This document shows, one piece after another, positions 1-8,733 of a DNA stretch of 60,137 nucleotides (position 1 is the stretch's first letter; each line of letters begins with the position of its first letter). Source of the stretch: Acidobacteriota bacterium (GTDB lineage Bacteria > Acidobacteriota > Vicinamibacteria > Vicinamibacterales > UBA2999); NCBI GenBank assembly GCA_016789705.1, contig JAEUQR010000159.1, positions 1 to 60,137 of the forward strand. The letters are read 5' to 3'. The position numbers and the translations under genes are program-made. Below the pieces are notes generated by a model. The model was not told the DNA's origin. It searched no databases and was given only the letters and a program-made list of their open reading frames with translations.

Positions 1-2334
1 TATGTGACGTACCGCCCGCTGCGCGGCGTGGAACTGCGCGGCACCTCGCTCGACAACACCGACCGCCTGCTCTCGGTGCGCCACGACATCTCGTTCGGCG
101 GCGCGAAGCTGCAGGCGGTGCCGCGGCGGGTCCTGGGCAAAGTGGCGGCCGTCAGATTCGACGGCGCTCCCGCCGGGGACGAGGCCGCGCTGCGCGGCCG
201 GCTGCGGCTCACCGCCGGTGAGACGTTCGATTTCATCCACTGGCGCAACGACGTCGAACGCCTCCAGTCCTGGTATCGCGAGCGCGGCTATCTCGAAGCG
301 CGCGTGCGCGCGTCGCGGGCCGACCAGGCCGACGGACGGATCGCCCTCACCTACACCGTGCAGCGCGGACCGGCCACCGAGCTCCGTATCGAGGGCATGG
401 CGGTGCCTGCCCGCCTTCGGCGGCAGCTCGAGGCCACGTGGTCGGACGCGGTGTTCGATCGCTTCCTGCTCGACGAGATCCAGTCAGCCCTGCAGTTCGA
501 GCTCATCCGCCGCCACGTCATCAACGCCCAGGTCGACGCGGTGGTCACCGCGGCCGAACCCGTGAAGGTCATCACCGCCACCGTGCGCGAGGGTCAGACG
601 GCGACGCGCCGGCGGATCCTCTACGAGGGCGCCACCACGCTGTCGGCGGCGCAGCTCGACGCCGAAGTCGCGGTGTGGGGACTGAACGACTGGGGCTGGC
701 TCTATCCGCACCTGATTGTCAACGCGATCGCGATCCGCTACGACGCCGAGGGCCGCCGTGCCGCCCGCGTGACGGCGGGTGAGCCGGTGGTGGTGGACGG
801 CCAGGCCCTGCTCACGGTGACGATCGAGGAGGGGCCGCTCACGACGGTCGCGAGCGTCTCGGTGACCGGCGCCGACGCGCCGCTCGCCGAAAGCGCGCAG
901 GCCATCGTCGATGGGCTCGCGGGGCGCCCCTTCCGCTACGGCGAGGTGGACGCCGCCGTGCGTCAGATCGAGACGCGCTACCGGAGCGCCGGCTTCAACA
1001 ACGTGCAGGTGGCGCCGATCGTGACGGCGCCGATGGAGAGCGTGTCGGCCGACGTGCGCTTCGACATCCAGCCGGGGCGTCAGCAGCGCCTGTCGCAGGT
1101 GCTCGTCTCCGGCGCCGATCGCACGCATCCGGGGGCGGTCGTGAGCGCGCTGGGTCTCGACGCCGGCGATCCGGTGAACCTCACGCAGTGGGCGCAGGCG
1201 CGCAAGCGCGTCTTCGACACGAACGTGTTCCGGCAGGTGGACGTGCGGCCGGAAGTCCTGCCGACGCCGAACGCCGACGGCACCGAAGCGGTGAACGCGC
1301 GTGTGACGGTGACCGAATGGCCGACGTGGCGGCTCCGCTACGGTCTGCAGCTCGACGACCGCAGTCAGGCCGACCAGGGCGACGACACCTCGCTCGCGCG
1401 GCGGCGCGACCTGGGCGTGGTCGCCAACCTGCAGAATCGCAACGTCTTCGGCCGCGCCTTCGCGTTCGGCGCGTTCGGGCAGGCGGCGCGCCGTCTGCGG
1501 TCGGGCAACACCTATCTGACGTTCCCGACGCTCTTCGGGCACGCCGTCCAGACCAACCTGTTTGCCGCCGCATCCCGCCAGGACGTGCCGCTCGACGATG
1601 CCGGAGAGTTGTTCCTGCGCCGCACGCGCACGCAGCTCTCGCTCGAGCAGCGCATCCGCCGCGGCCGGTCGCTCGAGATCACCTACGGGTACCGCCTCAA
1701 ACGCGAGGTCATCGACGCGCTCGATCCCGAGGATCCGTTCTACCTGGCGCCGCTCACCGGCCGCTTCGCGGCGAGTGCGTTCATGGACCGCCGCGACGAC
1801 CCGTTCAACGCGGCACGCGGGTGGTTCGGGTCGTTCAGCGTCGAGCGCGTGACCGAATTCGAGTCGAACGAAGACGCCATCAAGGTGCAGGGCACGTACT
1901 ACCGGTATCAGGCCGTGGGGCCGGTGCTGCTGGCGTCGGCGGTGCGCGTCGGCGGGTCGTTCCTGAGCCCGCTGTCATTCAGCGAGCGGTTCTACCTCGG
2001 CGGCGCCGACACGGTGCGCGGCTACGGCGAGAGCCTGGTCGGGCCGAAGACCTTCACCGGCTCGGCGCGCGGCGGGAACGCGCTCCTCATCCTGAATCAG
2101 GAGCTGCGCGTGCCGGTGTATCGCTGGATTCGCGGCGTGGCGTTCGTCGATGCGGGCAACGTGTTCGACGCCAATTCGGAGATCCGTGTGACGGAACTCG
2201 AAGTGGGTTACGGCGTGGGGCTGCGTCTGCACACGCCGTTTTCGATCTTCCGCGTCGACCTCGGCATTCCGGCCAGCCGCGTCAACGGCCAGCGCGCGAG
2301 GCGCTGGTACCTCGGACTGGGGCACGTCTTCTAA
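1..2334 (+). CDS. Omp85/BamA-TamA family outer-membrane protein, 5' end cut by window edge
   Basis: The open frame runs from the first base of the window, so the true start lies upstream; the GTG at position 4 is only the first internal start codon. The N-terminal ~420 residues hold several POTRA-like segments, small modules that bind unfolded barrel proteins. The last ~350 residues form a beta-barrel. Visible marks of the family are the VRGYGE motif (the barrel-lumen loop of Omp85 proteins), a late FVDAGNVF segment and a terminal phenylalanine, the usual barrel C-terminus. It probably inserts or exports outer-membrane proteins. Whether it is BamA itself, TamA or another paralogue cannot be settled without the missing N-terminus and upstream gene. 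Confidence 0.85.
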   Translation, partial: YVTYRPLRGVELRGTSLDNTDRLLSVRHDISFGGAKLQAVPRRVLGKVAAVRFDGAPAGDEAALRGRLRLTAGETFDFIHWRNDVERLQSWYRERGYLEARVRASRADQADGRIALTYTVQRGPATELRIEGMAVPARLRRQLEATWSDAVFDRFLLDEIQSALQFELIRRHVINAQVDAVVTAAEPVKVITATVREGQTATRRRILYEGATTLSAAQLDAEVAVWGLNDWGWLYPHLIVNAIAIRYDAEGRRAARVTAGEPVVVDGQALLTVTIEEGPLTTVASVSVTGADAPLAESAQAIVDGLAGRPFRYGEVDAAVRQIETRYRSAGFNNVQVAPIVTAPMESVSADVRFDIQPGRQQRLSQVLVSGADRTHPGAVVSALGLDAGDPVNLTQWAQARKRVFDTNVFRQVDVRPEVLPTPNADGTEAVNARVTVTEWPTWRLRYGLQLDDRSQADQGDDTSLARRRDLGVVANLQNRNVFGRAFAFGAFGQAARRLRSGNTYLTFPTLFGHAVQTNLFAAASRQDVPLDDAGELFLRRTRTQLSLEQRIRRGRSLEITYGYRLKREVIDALDPEDPFYLAPLTGRFAASAFMDRRDDPFNAARGWFGSFSVERVTEFESNEDAIKVQGTYYRYQAVGPVLLASAVRVGGSFLSPLSFSERFYLGGADTVRGYGESLVGPKTFTGSARGGNALLILNQELRVPVYRWIRGVAFVDAGNVFDANSEIRVTELEVGYGVGLRLHTPFSIFRVDLGIPASRVNGQRARRWYLGLGHVF

Positions 2335-2363
2335 GCGGGGCCCGGACGCGGAAAGGTGCAGAG

Positions 2364-2410
2364 ACGCCGCCGGGGCGACGCGGGCATATACCCCCGCGGG
2401 CCGGCGGCGT
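2364..2410. terminator. Large GC-rich hairpin between convergent genes
   Basis: ACGCCGCCGG at 2364-2373 pairs perfectly with CCGGCGGCGT at 2401-2410, and the interior can pair further. There is no T-run on either side. Its place between the convergent Omp85 and TPR genes suggests a bidirectional terminator or transcript end. This is inferred from symmetry only. Confidence 0.4.
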
Positions 2411-2464
2411 TCTGCCACGGTGCACGGCGGGGCAGTCCCCGGCGCCACCGCATGTCGACGGCGC

Positions 2465-3073
2465 TCATCCCCGCAGGGAGTTCAGCGCCAGTTGCACCTG
2501 GCGCCGCTCGGGCGCGTCAGGGGCGAGCTGCAGGAACGCCTGGAAGTGTTCCGCCATCTTGTTGAACCGCTTCGCCCGCTGGTGCGCCAGGCCGGCGTTG
2601 TAGTGGGCGTAGGCGAAGTCGGGCATCAGCTCGGACGCGCGGTCGAGCGCCTGCGACGCTTCGTCGAACTCGCCGCGCTTGATGAGCACGAGACCCAGTT
2701 GATAGAAGGCGAAGCCCGACTCGCCGCTCATGTCGCGGGCCTTCCGGCCCTCGTTCACGGCCTCGTCGAGGTTGTTGTCGAGCAGACCGATGGCCGACTG
2801 CCCGATGGCATGCCATGTCTGATCGTTGCCGTTGGCCAGCCGCGCGAACTCGGCGCGCGCTTCGTTGTTGCGGTCGAGCTTCAGGAGCGCCTGGCCGGCC
2901 ACGTAGGTGGCGGCCGGATCGTCGTTGCCGGCGGCGCGCTCGGTGTTCACGCGCTGCACCGCATCGTCGTAGGCGCCGCGCTCGTAGAGCCTCTGGGCTG
3001 TCGACTGCGCGCCGGCGACCGGCGCGATGAGCAGGGCGGCAAGGGCCGAGGTGGCGACAAGGTGTTTCAACAT
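2465..3073 (-). CDS. Exported tetratricopeptide repeat (TPR) protein
   Basis: The 202-residue product begins MLKHLVATSALAALLIAPVAGAQ, a clear Sec signal peptide with a likely cut after AQ or near it. The rest is helical TPR repeats with typical spacing (for example SGFAFYQLGLVLIKRGEFDE and FAYAHYNAGLAHQRAKRFNK). TPR arrays mediate protein-protein contacts; the location would be the periplasm. The frame stays open much further upstream, but that part is the antisense of the DinB gene and lacks protein-like composition, so the ATG at 3073 in front of the signal peptide was chosen. The partner is unknown. Confidence 0.85.
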   Translation of the reverse strand: MLKHLVATSALAALLIAPVAGAQSTAQRLYERGAYDDAVQRVNTERAAGNDDPAATYVAGQALLKLDRNNEARAEFARLANGNDQTWHAIGQSAIGLLDNNLDEAVNEGRKARDMSGESGFAFYQLGLVLIKRGEFDEASQALDRASELMPDFAYAHYNAGLAHQRAKRFNKMAEHFQAFLQLAPDAPERRQVQLALNSLRG

Positions 3074-3186
3074 GACGATGTTCACTGCAAGCGAGGTGCC
3101 ATGCGGGAAGCCGCAAGCCGTCCCCGGAATCGACGCCGTGCCTGACCTTGAGACGAGCGGTCGTGTCCTTTGGTCCCCCCTGGGTG

Positions 3187-3192
3187 TACAAA
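3187..3192 (+). promoter_or_regulatory. Possible -10 box of DinB gene
   Basis: TACAAA at 3187-3192 lies 22 bases before the ATG at 3215. A strong purine-rich ribosome-binding stretch (GGGGGAGGGGG) lies in between. No convincing -35 box was seen. Confidence 0.3.
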
Positions 3193-3214
3193 ATGACCCC
3201 GGGGGAGGGGGCCA

Positions 3215-3709
3215 ATGAGCCACGTGGAGGAGATTGCCGACCTGGTGGAGCGGGTGATGGAAGGAGACCCGTGGCACGGTTCCAGCGTCGTCACGCTGCT
3301 CGACGGCGTTCCGGCGCGCGCCGCGGCGGCGCACGCCGTGCCCGGTGCCCATTCGATCTGGGAACTGGTGCTGCACATGACCGGCTGGGCGCGCGAGGTA
3401 CGGGCCCGGCTTGAAGGTGAGCCGGCCGGGGAGCCGGCCGGCGGCGACTGGCCGCCGGTGCGCGACACGTCGGCGACGGCGTGGGCGGCCGCCGTGGCCG
3501 CTCTTGTCGAGAGCCACCGCGCGCTGGCCGCTGCCGTGCGCGCAGGCGACGAACGCGTGCTCACGGCCCCGGTGGTCGACCGTCGCGATCCGGCGGCCGG
3601 CACGGGGTTGTCGCGGGTGCTGACCCTGCACGGACTCGTGCACCACACGGCGTATCACGCGGGCCAGATCGCACTTGTGAAGCGTGCGATCGAGGCCCGC
3701 GTGTCGTAG
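3215..3709 (+). CDS. DinB/YfiT-fold (DUF664-like) putative metalloprotein
   Basis: The 164-residue four-helix protein has the DinB-superfamily metal ligand pattern: a histidine in the WELVLHMTGWAREV helix and the C-terminal LVHHTAYHAGQIALVKR segment. The latter is the hallmark HxxxH helix at the end of these proteins. Family members include mycothiol- or bacillithiol-dependent S-transferases and many proteins of unknown role, so the substrate is not known. The gene is monocistronic and divergent from the TPR gene. The ATG is preceded by a very strong Shine-Dalgarno sequence. Confidence 0.8.
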   Translation: MSHVEEIADLVERVMEGDPWHGSSVVTLLDGVPARAAAAHAVPGAHSIWELVLHMTGWAREVRARLEGEPAGEPAGGDWPPVRDTSATAWAAAVAALVESHRALAAAVRAGDERVLTAPVVDRRDPAAGTGLSRVLTLHGLVHHTAYHAGQIALVKRAIEARVS

Positions 3710-3713
3710 CGCA

Positions 3714-4037
3714 CTAGAACCGGCGGCGCCGCCGGTCGGGGCTCGTGCCCGGACCGCCGCGCGGCCCCGGCGGGTTCTCCCAGTTCGTGCCGCGGCCGCC
3801 GGCCGGCCCCGGCGGGTTGTGGTCGCGGTCGCGGAACCGGCGCATCCGGTAGGGGCTGGCGCCCGGCCCCCCGCGCGGTCCCGGCGGGTTCACCCAGTTG
3901 GTACCCGGGCCGCCACGCGGCCCCGGCGGGTTGTTCCGGCGGTGCGGGTGGGCGTCGGCCGTGGCGGCGCCGAGGAGCAGCACGGCGAGCGCCGCGAAAG
4001 TCAGCGAGCGGAGCCTGGAAAACGGGGTCGGGGTCAT
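3714..4037 (-). CDS. Small secreted protein with duplicated NPPGP-GGPG modules
   Basis: The 107-residue product starts at an ATG with a good ribosome-binding site (GGAGGACCGC) just before it; a longer in-frame start at 4070 is less likely. Residues 1-30 are a signal peptide (ALAVLLLGAATADAH). The mature part consists of four copies of NPPGP(R/A)GG(P/R)G at residues 36, 50, 74 and 88. They are arranged as two 29-residue modules, each containing TNW and ending in SPYR or SPDR. The tail is RRRRRF. No known domain is recognised. The composition suggests an extended or polyproline-like exported peptide. Function unknown. Confidence 0.7.
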   Translation of the reverse strand: MTPTPFSRLRSLTFAALAVLLLGAATADAHPHRRNNPPGPRGGPGTNWVNPPGPRGGPGASPYRMRRFRDRDHNPPGPAGGRGTNWENPPGPRGGPGTSPDRRRRRF

Positions 4038-4145
4038 GCGGTCCTCCGTGGAACCTTGCGAACGTGGCATCTACCGGCTTAGACCGGCATCCCGGCGCCG
4101 GGTTGAATCCGGCGAATGGCGTCGCCAGCGGAGCCCCCGGGCTGT

Positions 4146-4151
4146 TATACT
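4146..4151 (+). promoter_or_regulatory. -10 box upstream of SGNH/MBOAT operon
   Basis: TATACT at 4146-4151 matches the sigma70 -10 consensus in five of six bases and predicts transcription from about 4158. That supports a translation start at 4203 or later for the SGNH gene rather than 4116. The -35 region is weak. Confidence 0.45.
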
Positions 4152-4286
4152 CGCCGGGAGCATCACGCACAGGGGCAGTCCGGGGCAGACGTAAGGCGCC
4201 GGATGTTCACCAGCAGCTGCCCACCGGGTGGCTCGCGTCCAACTCGCGCGGATCTTCGGTCGTCACCGCGCACTGGCCGTGTGGAG

Positions 4287-5426
4287 ATGCTGGCGCCACG
4301 CACGGGACCGCGTGCACGGCGCACTCAATCGATTCCAGTTCGAGTGTCGTCACATTCTCCGGCCGTAGCTCGCGGTGAGTCCGCGCGTTTCCGACACGCG
4401 ACGTGGGCGCTTGCCCTCGTGGTGGCGGCGGCGTTCGTCGCGCCGCTGTCGCTGCGCGCGCTCAACCGCGCCGTGGTCGGTGACGTCCCGGGGCCGGGGT
4501 ACTTGCCATCGCTCGAGCTGAGCCGCCCGCACCACGCCTTCGACGCCGGCCCCATCGAGAATCTGCGCTACGGCAAGCCCGCCTGGGTCTTCATCGGCGA
4601 CTCGATGATGGGCACACGGATCGACCCCATCCAGCTGGGTGAAATCTCGTCGACGCACGATGAACTCGTCTCGTTCCTCTATCACCCGGCGACCGGGCCC
4701 GCCTGGTGGTACCTGGCGTTCAAGAACCATCTCGTGGCGTCCGGCGTGAAGCCGCGCGTGGTGTTCGTCTTCTTCCGCGACACCAATCTGACCGACACGC
4801 TCTTTCGTCTCGACAGCCTGTACGGCAACGCACTCGACGAGGTGGCGCTGCCGCAGGAACCCGAACTCGATGCGCTCGTCGAAGCGCGCCGTGGCGGCTG
4901 GCGTGCCCGCGTGCACACGGCGGCGGTGCGTGCCTACGAGTCCGACGTCGCGACCGGCTGGATCGAGCCGGGCGTGCGCCGCTGGTTCGTGAACTGGCGC
5001 TTCCCGGATCCGGCCGACCGGCTGCGCTTCGATCGCTCGCTCAACGAACGTTTCGATCTCGCGAACCTGCGCGCCGATGTCGCCGCCGACTTCTCGGACG
5101 CCAACGACGCAGCCGACTTCGCGCGCGACCTGCCCACCTCCGTGCTGCCGCTCATGATCGATCTCGCGAAGCAGCACGGCATCCAGCTGTGTTTCGTGCG
5201 CGTGCAGCGCCGGCCGAGCGGCAACGTGCCGCCGCCGCAGTCGCCGAACCTCGAGCGCTACGTCAGCGACCTGAAGACGTGGCTCACGGCCAACGGCGCG
5301 CTCTTCCACGACGACTGGGGCGATCCGGAACAGCCCGAGCCCATCTACGCCGACGGCGATCACGTCCGCGACCGCCGCCACTACACGGCGCTCTTCCGCC
5401 GCCGGCTGGACCCGCTGTTCCGATGA
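4287..5426 (+). CDS. SGNH/DHHW-type hydrolase-like protein, partner of MBOAT acyltransferase
   Basis: The 379-residue protein has one N-terminal membrane anchor (WALALVVAAAFVAPLSL), so most of it is probably periplasmic. Block I of the SGNH fold is visible as VFIGDSMMGTRID (Ser after Gly-Asp), and a C-terminal DGDHV supplies the Asp/His pair. Such proteins work with MBOAT partners to O-acetylate exopolysaccharide (AlgJ/AlgX-like) or cell-wall polymers. The next gene is an MBOAT protein whose ATG overlaps this TGA. The start is uncertain: the frame is open to 4116, with ATGs at 4203 and 4287. Confidence 0.75.
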   Translation: MLAPRTGPRARRTQSIPVRVSSHSPAVARGESARFRHATWALALVVAAAFVAPLSLRALNRAVVGDVPGPGYLPSLELSRPHHAFDAGPIENLRYGKPAWVFIGDSMMGTRIDPIQLGEISSTHDELVSFLYHPATGPAWWYLAFKNHLVASGVKPRVVFVFFRDTNLTDTLFRLDSLYGNALDEVALPQEPELDALVEARRGGWRARVHTAAVRAYESDVATGWIEPGVRRWFVNWRFPDPADRLRFDRSLNERFDLANLRADVAADFSDANDAADFARDLPTSVLPLMIDLAKQHGIQLCFVRVQRRPSGNVPPPQSPNLERYVSDLKTWLTANGALFHDDWGDPEQPEPIYADGDHVRDRRHYTALFRRRLDPLFR

Positions 5427-6856
5427 TCTTTCACAGCCTCGACTTCGCCGCGTTCTTCCTGATCGTGGTCACGATCTACTGGCGGCTGTCACATCGCGCG
5501 CAGAACGTGCTGCTGCTCGGCGCGAGTTACGTGTTCTACGGCTGGATCCATCCCTGGTTCGTGCTCATCATGCTGGCCTCGACCACCGTCGACTACTGGG
5601 CGGGCCAGCGCATGGAGGACGACCCGGCCAACCGCCGCCGCTACCTCGCCGCCAGCCTGGTCGTGAACCTCGGCATGCTGGGCGTGTTCAAGTACTTCAA
5701 CTTCTTCGTCGAGAACGTGCGCGATGTCCTGGCCGCGATGGGGCTCACCGTGGCGCCGCCCCTGCTCGAGATCGCGCTGCCGGCCGGCATCTCGTTCTAC
5801 ACGTTCCAGGCGCTCAGCTATACGGTGGATGTCTACAAGGGCGAGATGCACGCCCGCCGCAATCCCGTCGACTTCGCGCTCTTCGTCGCGTTCTTTCCGC
5901 ACCTCGTCGCCGGCCCGATCATGCGGGCGAAGAACCTGCTCGTGCAGGTGGAATACGACCGCGTCTGGGATGCGACGAAGGCCCGTCACGGCGTGGTGCT
6001 CGTGGCCTGGGGCCTCTTCAAGAAGCTCGTGATTGCCGACAACGTCGGTGTCATCGCCAACCGCGTGTTCTCGCAGAACGATCCGGCCTTCGAGGTGTTG
6101 TGGGCCGGCGTCTTTGCTTTCGGCATGCAGATCTATGCCGACTTCTCGGCCTATTCCGACATCGCCCGCGGCGTCGCGCGGTGGTTCGGCTTCGAGCTGG
6201 TGGTCAACTTCGACCACCCCTACATCGCCCACAGCCCCACCGACTTCTGGCGGCGCTGGCACATCTCCCTCTCGACGTGGTTCCGCGACTACCTCTACAT
6301 TCCGCTCGGCGGCAACCGCGGCCCGGCGGTGGTGGCGGCCTGCACGCTCATCACGACGTTCCTCGTCTCCGGCTTCTGGCACGGCGCCAGCTGGAACTAC
6401 GTGATCTGGGGCTTCTACCACGGTGTGCTCGTGTGGAGCACTCGCGCGTTCGGCCGGCTGCTGAAGCTGCCCGAGCACTGGCCGGGGCCGCTGGCCCTCG
6501 TGCAGATCGCGCTCACCTGGGTGGCGATGATGGCGGGCTGGCTCTTCTTCCGGGAGACCAACGCCGACTTCCTCGGCCACTTCCTGCGGCTCACGCCGCT
6601 CACGACGATGGAAGGCGAGGCCGCCATCGGCCTGCACTTCTTCATGCTGGCGGCGACGTGGTCGCTGCCGCTCTTCATCCACGACCTCTGGGCCCTGGCT
6701 CGCGAGCGCCAGCTGGCGCCGGTGGTGTGGACGGAATCCCGGCTCACCGGCCTCCGCCTGGCCGGTGTGCAGGCGGCCGGTGTCGGTCTGCTCGCGTCCC
6801 TGACGCTCGTGCTGCGCAGCACGACGTCGCTCGACTTCATCTACTTCGCTTTCTGA
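5423..6856 (+). CDS. MBOAT family membrane-bound O-acyltransferase (AlgI-like)
   Basis: The 477-residue polytopic membrane protein starts at an ATGA overlap with the SGNH gene, which indicates translational coupling. Family features in order are FYGWIHPWFVLIM, GISFYTFQALSYTVDVYKGE, FPHLVAGPIMRA, then FWRRWHISLSTWFRDYLYIPLGG and FLVSGFWHGASWNYVIWGFYHG. The last carries the catalytic histidine of MBOAT enzymes. It would pass an acyl group, usually acetyl, across the membrane to a surface polysaccharide via the SGNH partner. No polysaccharide synthesis genes lie next to it, so the polymer modified is unknown. Confidence 0.92.
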   Translation: MIFHSLDFAAFFLIVVTIYWRLSHRAQNVLLLGASYVFYGWIHPWFVLIMLASTTVDYWAGQRMEDDPANRRRYLAASLVVNLGMLGVFKYFNFFVENVRDVLAAMGLTVAPPLLEIALPAGISFYTFQALSYTVDVYKGEMHARRNPVDFALFVAFFPHLVAGPIMRAKNLLVQVEYDRVWDATKARHGVVLVAWGLFKKLVIADNVGVIANRVFSQNDPAFEVLWAGVFAFGMQIYADFSAYSDIARGVARWFGFELVVNFDHPYIAHSPTDFWRRWHISLSTWFRDYLYIPLGGNRGPAVVAACTLITTFLVSGFWHGASWNYVIWGFYHGVLVWSTRAFGRLLKLPEHWPGPLALVQIALTWVAMMAGWLFFRETNADFLGHFLRLTPLTTMEGEAAIGLHFFMLAATWSLPLFIHDLWALARERQLAPVVWTESRLTGLRLAGVQAAGVGLLASLTLVLRSTTSLDFIYFAF

Positions 6857-6882
6857 GGAAACCGAAACCAAAGGATCGATTC

Positions 6883-8511
6883 ATGTCAGACGAACGACTC
6901 AAGATTGCCGTATTCATCGACTTCGACAACATCGAGATCGGCGTGAAGAACACGCTCGGCCTCAGCTTCGACATCGGAGCCGTGCTCGAAGCGATCAAGG
7001 AACGCGGCGAGATCATCACCAAGGTCGCCTACAGCGACTGGAAGCGCGGCGACTACGGCCGCGCCATGGCCAATCATGCCGTGCGCCTCGTGCAGCGTGT
7101 GATGACCCCCGGCGGCGACAAGAACGGCGCCGACATCAACCTGGCGCTCGACGCGCTCGAGATGGCCTTCACCCACGATCACATCAACGCCTTCGTCATC
7201 GTCGGCGGCGACAGCGACTTCATCACGCTGGTCGAGAAGCTGAAGCAGTACGACAAGAAGGTCTTCGTCGTCGGCGGCCGTCAGTTCACCAGCCAGGTGA
7301 TGCAGAAGAACTGCACCGAGTTCATCGCCTACGAGAACGTCGCCAGGAGCGCGCCGCGCGCCGCTTCCGACCGCTCGCGGGCCGTGCCGGCCTCGGTGGG
7401 CCAGACGATGCCGATCGACCAGGTCGTGCCGCTCGTGCGCCGCGCCCTCAAGGTGCTGGCCGACCGCGAGGTCACGCCGCAGCTTGGCCTGCTCAAGAGC
7501 ACGCTGCTGCAGCTCGACTCGTCGTTCTCGGAACGTGACTACGGCGTGAGCAGCTTCCGCGACTTCGCCGAGAAGCTGGCCGAAAAGGGCATCGTGCTGC
7601 TCAAGCACACCGGCCGCAGCACGCTCGTCGAGCTGAGCGAGGCCGGCGCCGCGATGGCGGATGCTGTCGCCGCGGTGGCCGCCGAGGCCGCTCCGGTGGT
7701 CGCGGCCGTGCCAGCCGTGGATGCGGACGGCAACCCGGTGGCGCCGCCGCCCGCGCCCGCCGCTCCGGCACACGGGCACGGACAGCCGCATCGCGGACCG
7801 CGCGAGATCGACCCGGCCACGCAGGCGGCGATTCTCGAAGGTGTGGAGCTGGTGCGCGGCCTGCTGGCCGACCCGCCGCAGCCGCCGCGCTGGCCGATGT
7901 ACCTGCGCCAGATCAAGCAGTTCATCCGCGCCAGCCATCCCGACTTCGACGACCGGAAGTACGGCTCGATCGTGGACCTGATGCGGGCCTGCCAGAAGGA
8001 AGGGCTCATCAAGCTCGAACGCGATCGCCAGGGCGGCCTGCGTGTGTTCGGCGCCGGCGGCTCGGCCGCGCTCGCTGGAGCTTCGGCTCAGGCGTCGCAG
8101 CCGGATCCGGATGCGCAGCCGGCCGCGCCGCCCTCCTCCGCCAACGTCTATCGCCCGAAGAGCGTCACGCTCGGCTGGGTCATCGGCGACGACGGCGAGG
8201 AGTCGGGCGAAGGGCTCGACAGCGGCGAGTCGGCGGATATCGCCGACGAGATCCCGGTGCAGATGCAGATTGCGCCGATCGTGCCCGACGACCTCGAGCC
8301 CGAAGACGACCAGTCGAAGTTCTTCGCGCCGGGCAGCGCCAAGGAGCCGATCAGCGCCGGCCCGGTGGCCCGTGGTGTGAAGCGTGGTCCGCGCCGCACG
8401 ATGAGCGCGGAAGACGCGGCCGACCGGCCGAAGCGCGCCCGCAAGGCGCCGGCTGGCGGCGGTGGCGCGCGCCGCTCCGCACCGGCGCGCGGGCGCAGCA
8501 AGAAGGGCTAG
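6883..8511 (+). CDS. NYN-domain (PIN-like) RNase with two OST-HTH/LOTUS domains
   Basis: The 542-residue product starts at an ATG preceded by AAAGGAT. Residues ~5-155 are a NYN nuclease domain with the conserved acidic residues visible: FIDFDN (D13, D15), GADINL (D84) and VGGDSDF (D110, D112). Two OST-HTH/LOTUS modules follow, at ~176-252 and ~314-386. The C-terminus is acidic, then strongly basic and Ala/Pro/Gly/Arg-rich. Bacterial members resemble LabA/YacP-type nucleases; LOTUS domains bind RNA or RNP partners. A role in RNA cleavage is inferred from the family; the target is unknown. It lies 26 bases after the MBOAT gene but looks functionally separate. Confidence 0.85.
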   Translation: MSDERLKIAVFIDFDNIEIGVKNTLGLSFDIGAVLEAIKERGEIITKVAYSDWKRGDYGRAMANHAVRLVQRVMTPGGDKNGADINLALDALEMAFTHDHINAFVIVGGDSDFITLVEKLKQYDKKVFVVGGRQFTSQVMQKNCTEFIAYENVARSAPRAASDRSRAVPASVGQTMPIDQVVPLVRRALKVLADREVTPQLGLLKSTLLQLDSSFSERDYGVSSFRDFAEKLAEKGIVLLKHTGRSTLVELSEAGAAMADAVAAVAAEAAPVVAAVPAVDADGNPVAPPPAPAAPAHGHGQPHRGPREIDPATQAAILEGVELVRGLLADPPQPPRWPMYLRQIKQFIRASHPDFDDRKYGSIVDLMRACQKEGLIKLERDRQGGLRVFGAGGSAALAGASAQASQPDPDAQPAAPPSSANVYRPKSVTLGWVIGDDGEESGEGLDSGESADIADEIPVQMQIAPIVPDDLEPEDDQSKFFAPGSAKEPISAGPVARGVKRGPRRTMSAEDAADRPKRARKAPAGGGGARRSAPARGRSKKG

Positions 8512-8521
8512 TACAAGAAAA

Positions 8522-8556
8522 CTGCCTCCGGGACGGTCAGGGCATCCCGGAGGCAG
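8522..8556. terminator. 12-bp perfect hairpin after NYN gene
   Basis: CTGCCTCCGGGA at 8522-8533 pairs exactly with TCCCGGAGGCAG at 8545-8556 around an 11-base loop. It begins 10 bases after the NYN stop codon. The flanking T-run (TTTT, from AAAA at 8518-8521) follows the stem only in the minus direction, so the element may act in both directions. Confidence 0.65.
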
Positions 8557-8685
8557 CGATGGGCGGGCGCGTCTCCCGGTCAGTGAGCGGAGGCCATCGC
8601 GGCCTCCGGCGCTGTCCGGGTGTTCCCGCCAACCATGCCGAACCTGCAGCGCCAGCGTATAGGGCGGCCGCCGGGACGCGGGAAT

Positions 8686-8710
8686 ACAAAATCCCGACGC
8701 CAGGCGTCGG
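8686..8710 (-). terminator. Rho-independent terminator of the YitT-family gene
   Basis: Read on the minus strand, the stem CCGACGC/GCGTCGG (8694-8710) with a tiny loop is followed by GGGATTTTGTATT. It lies 24 bases past the stop codon of the YitT gene. Stem plus T-tract fits an intrinsic terminator. Confidence 0.6.
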
Positions 8711-8733
8711 AAAAATCTATGCGTCGCGCGGCC

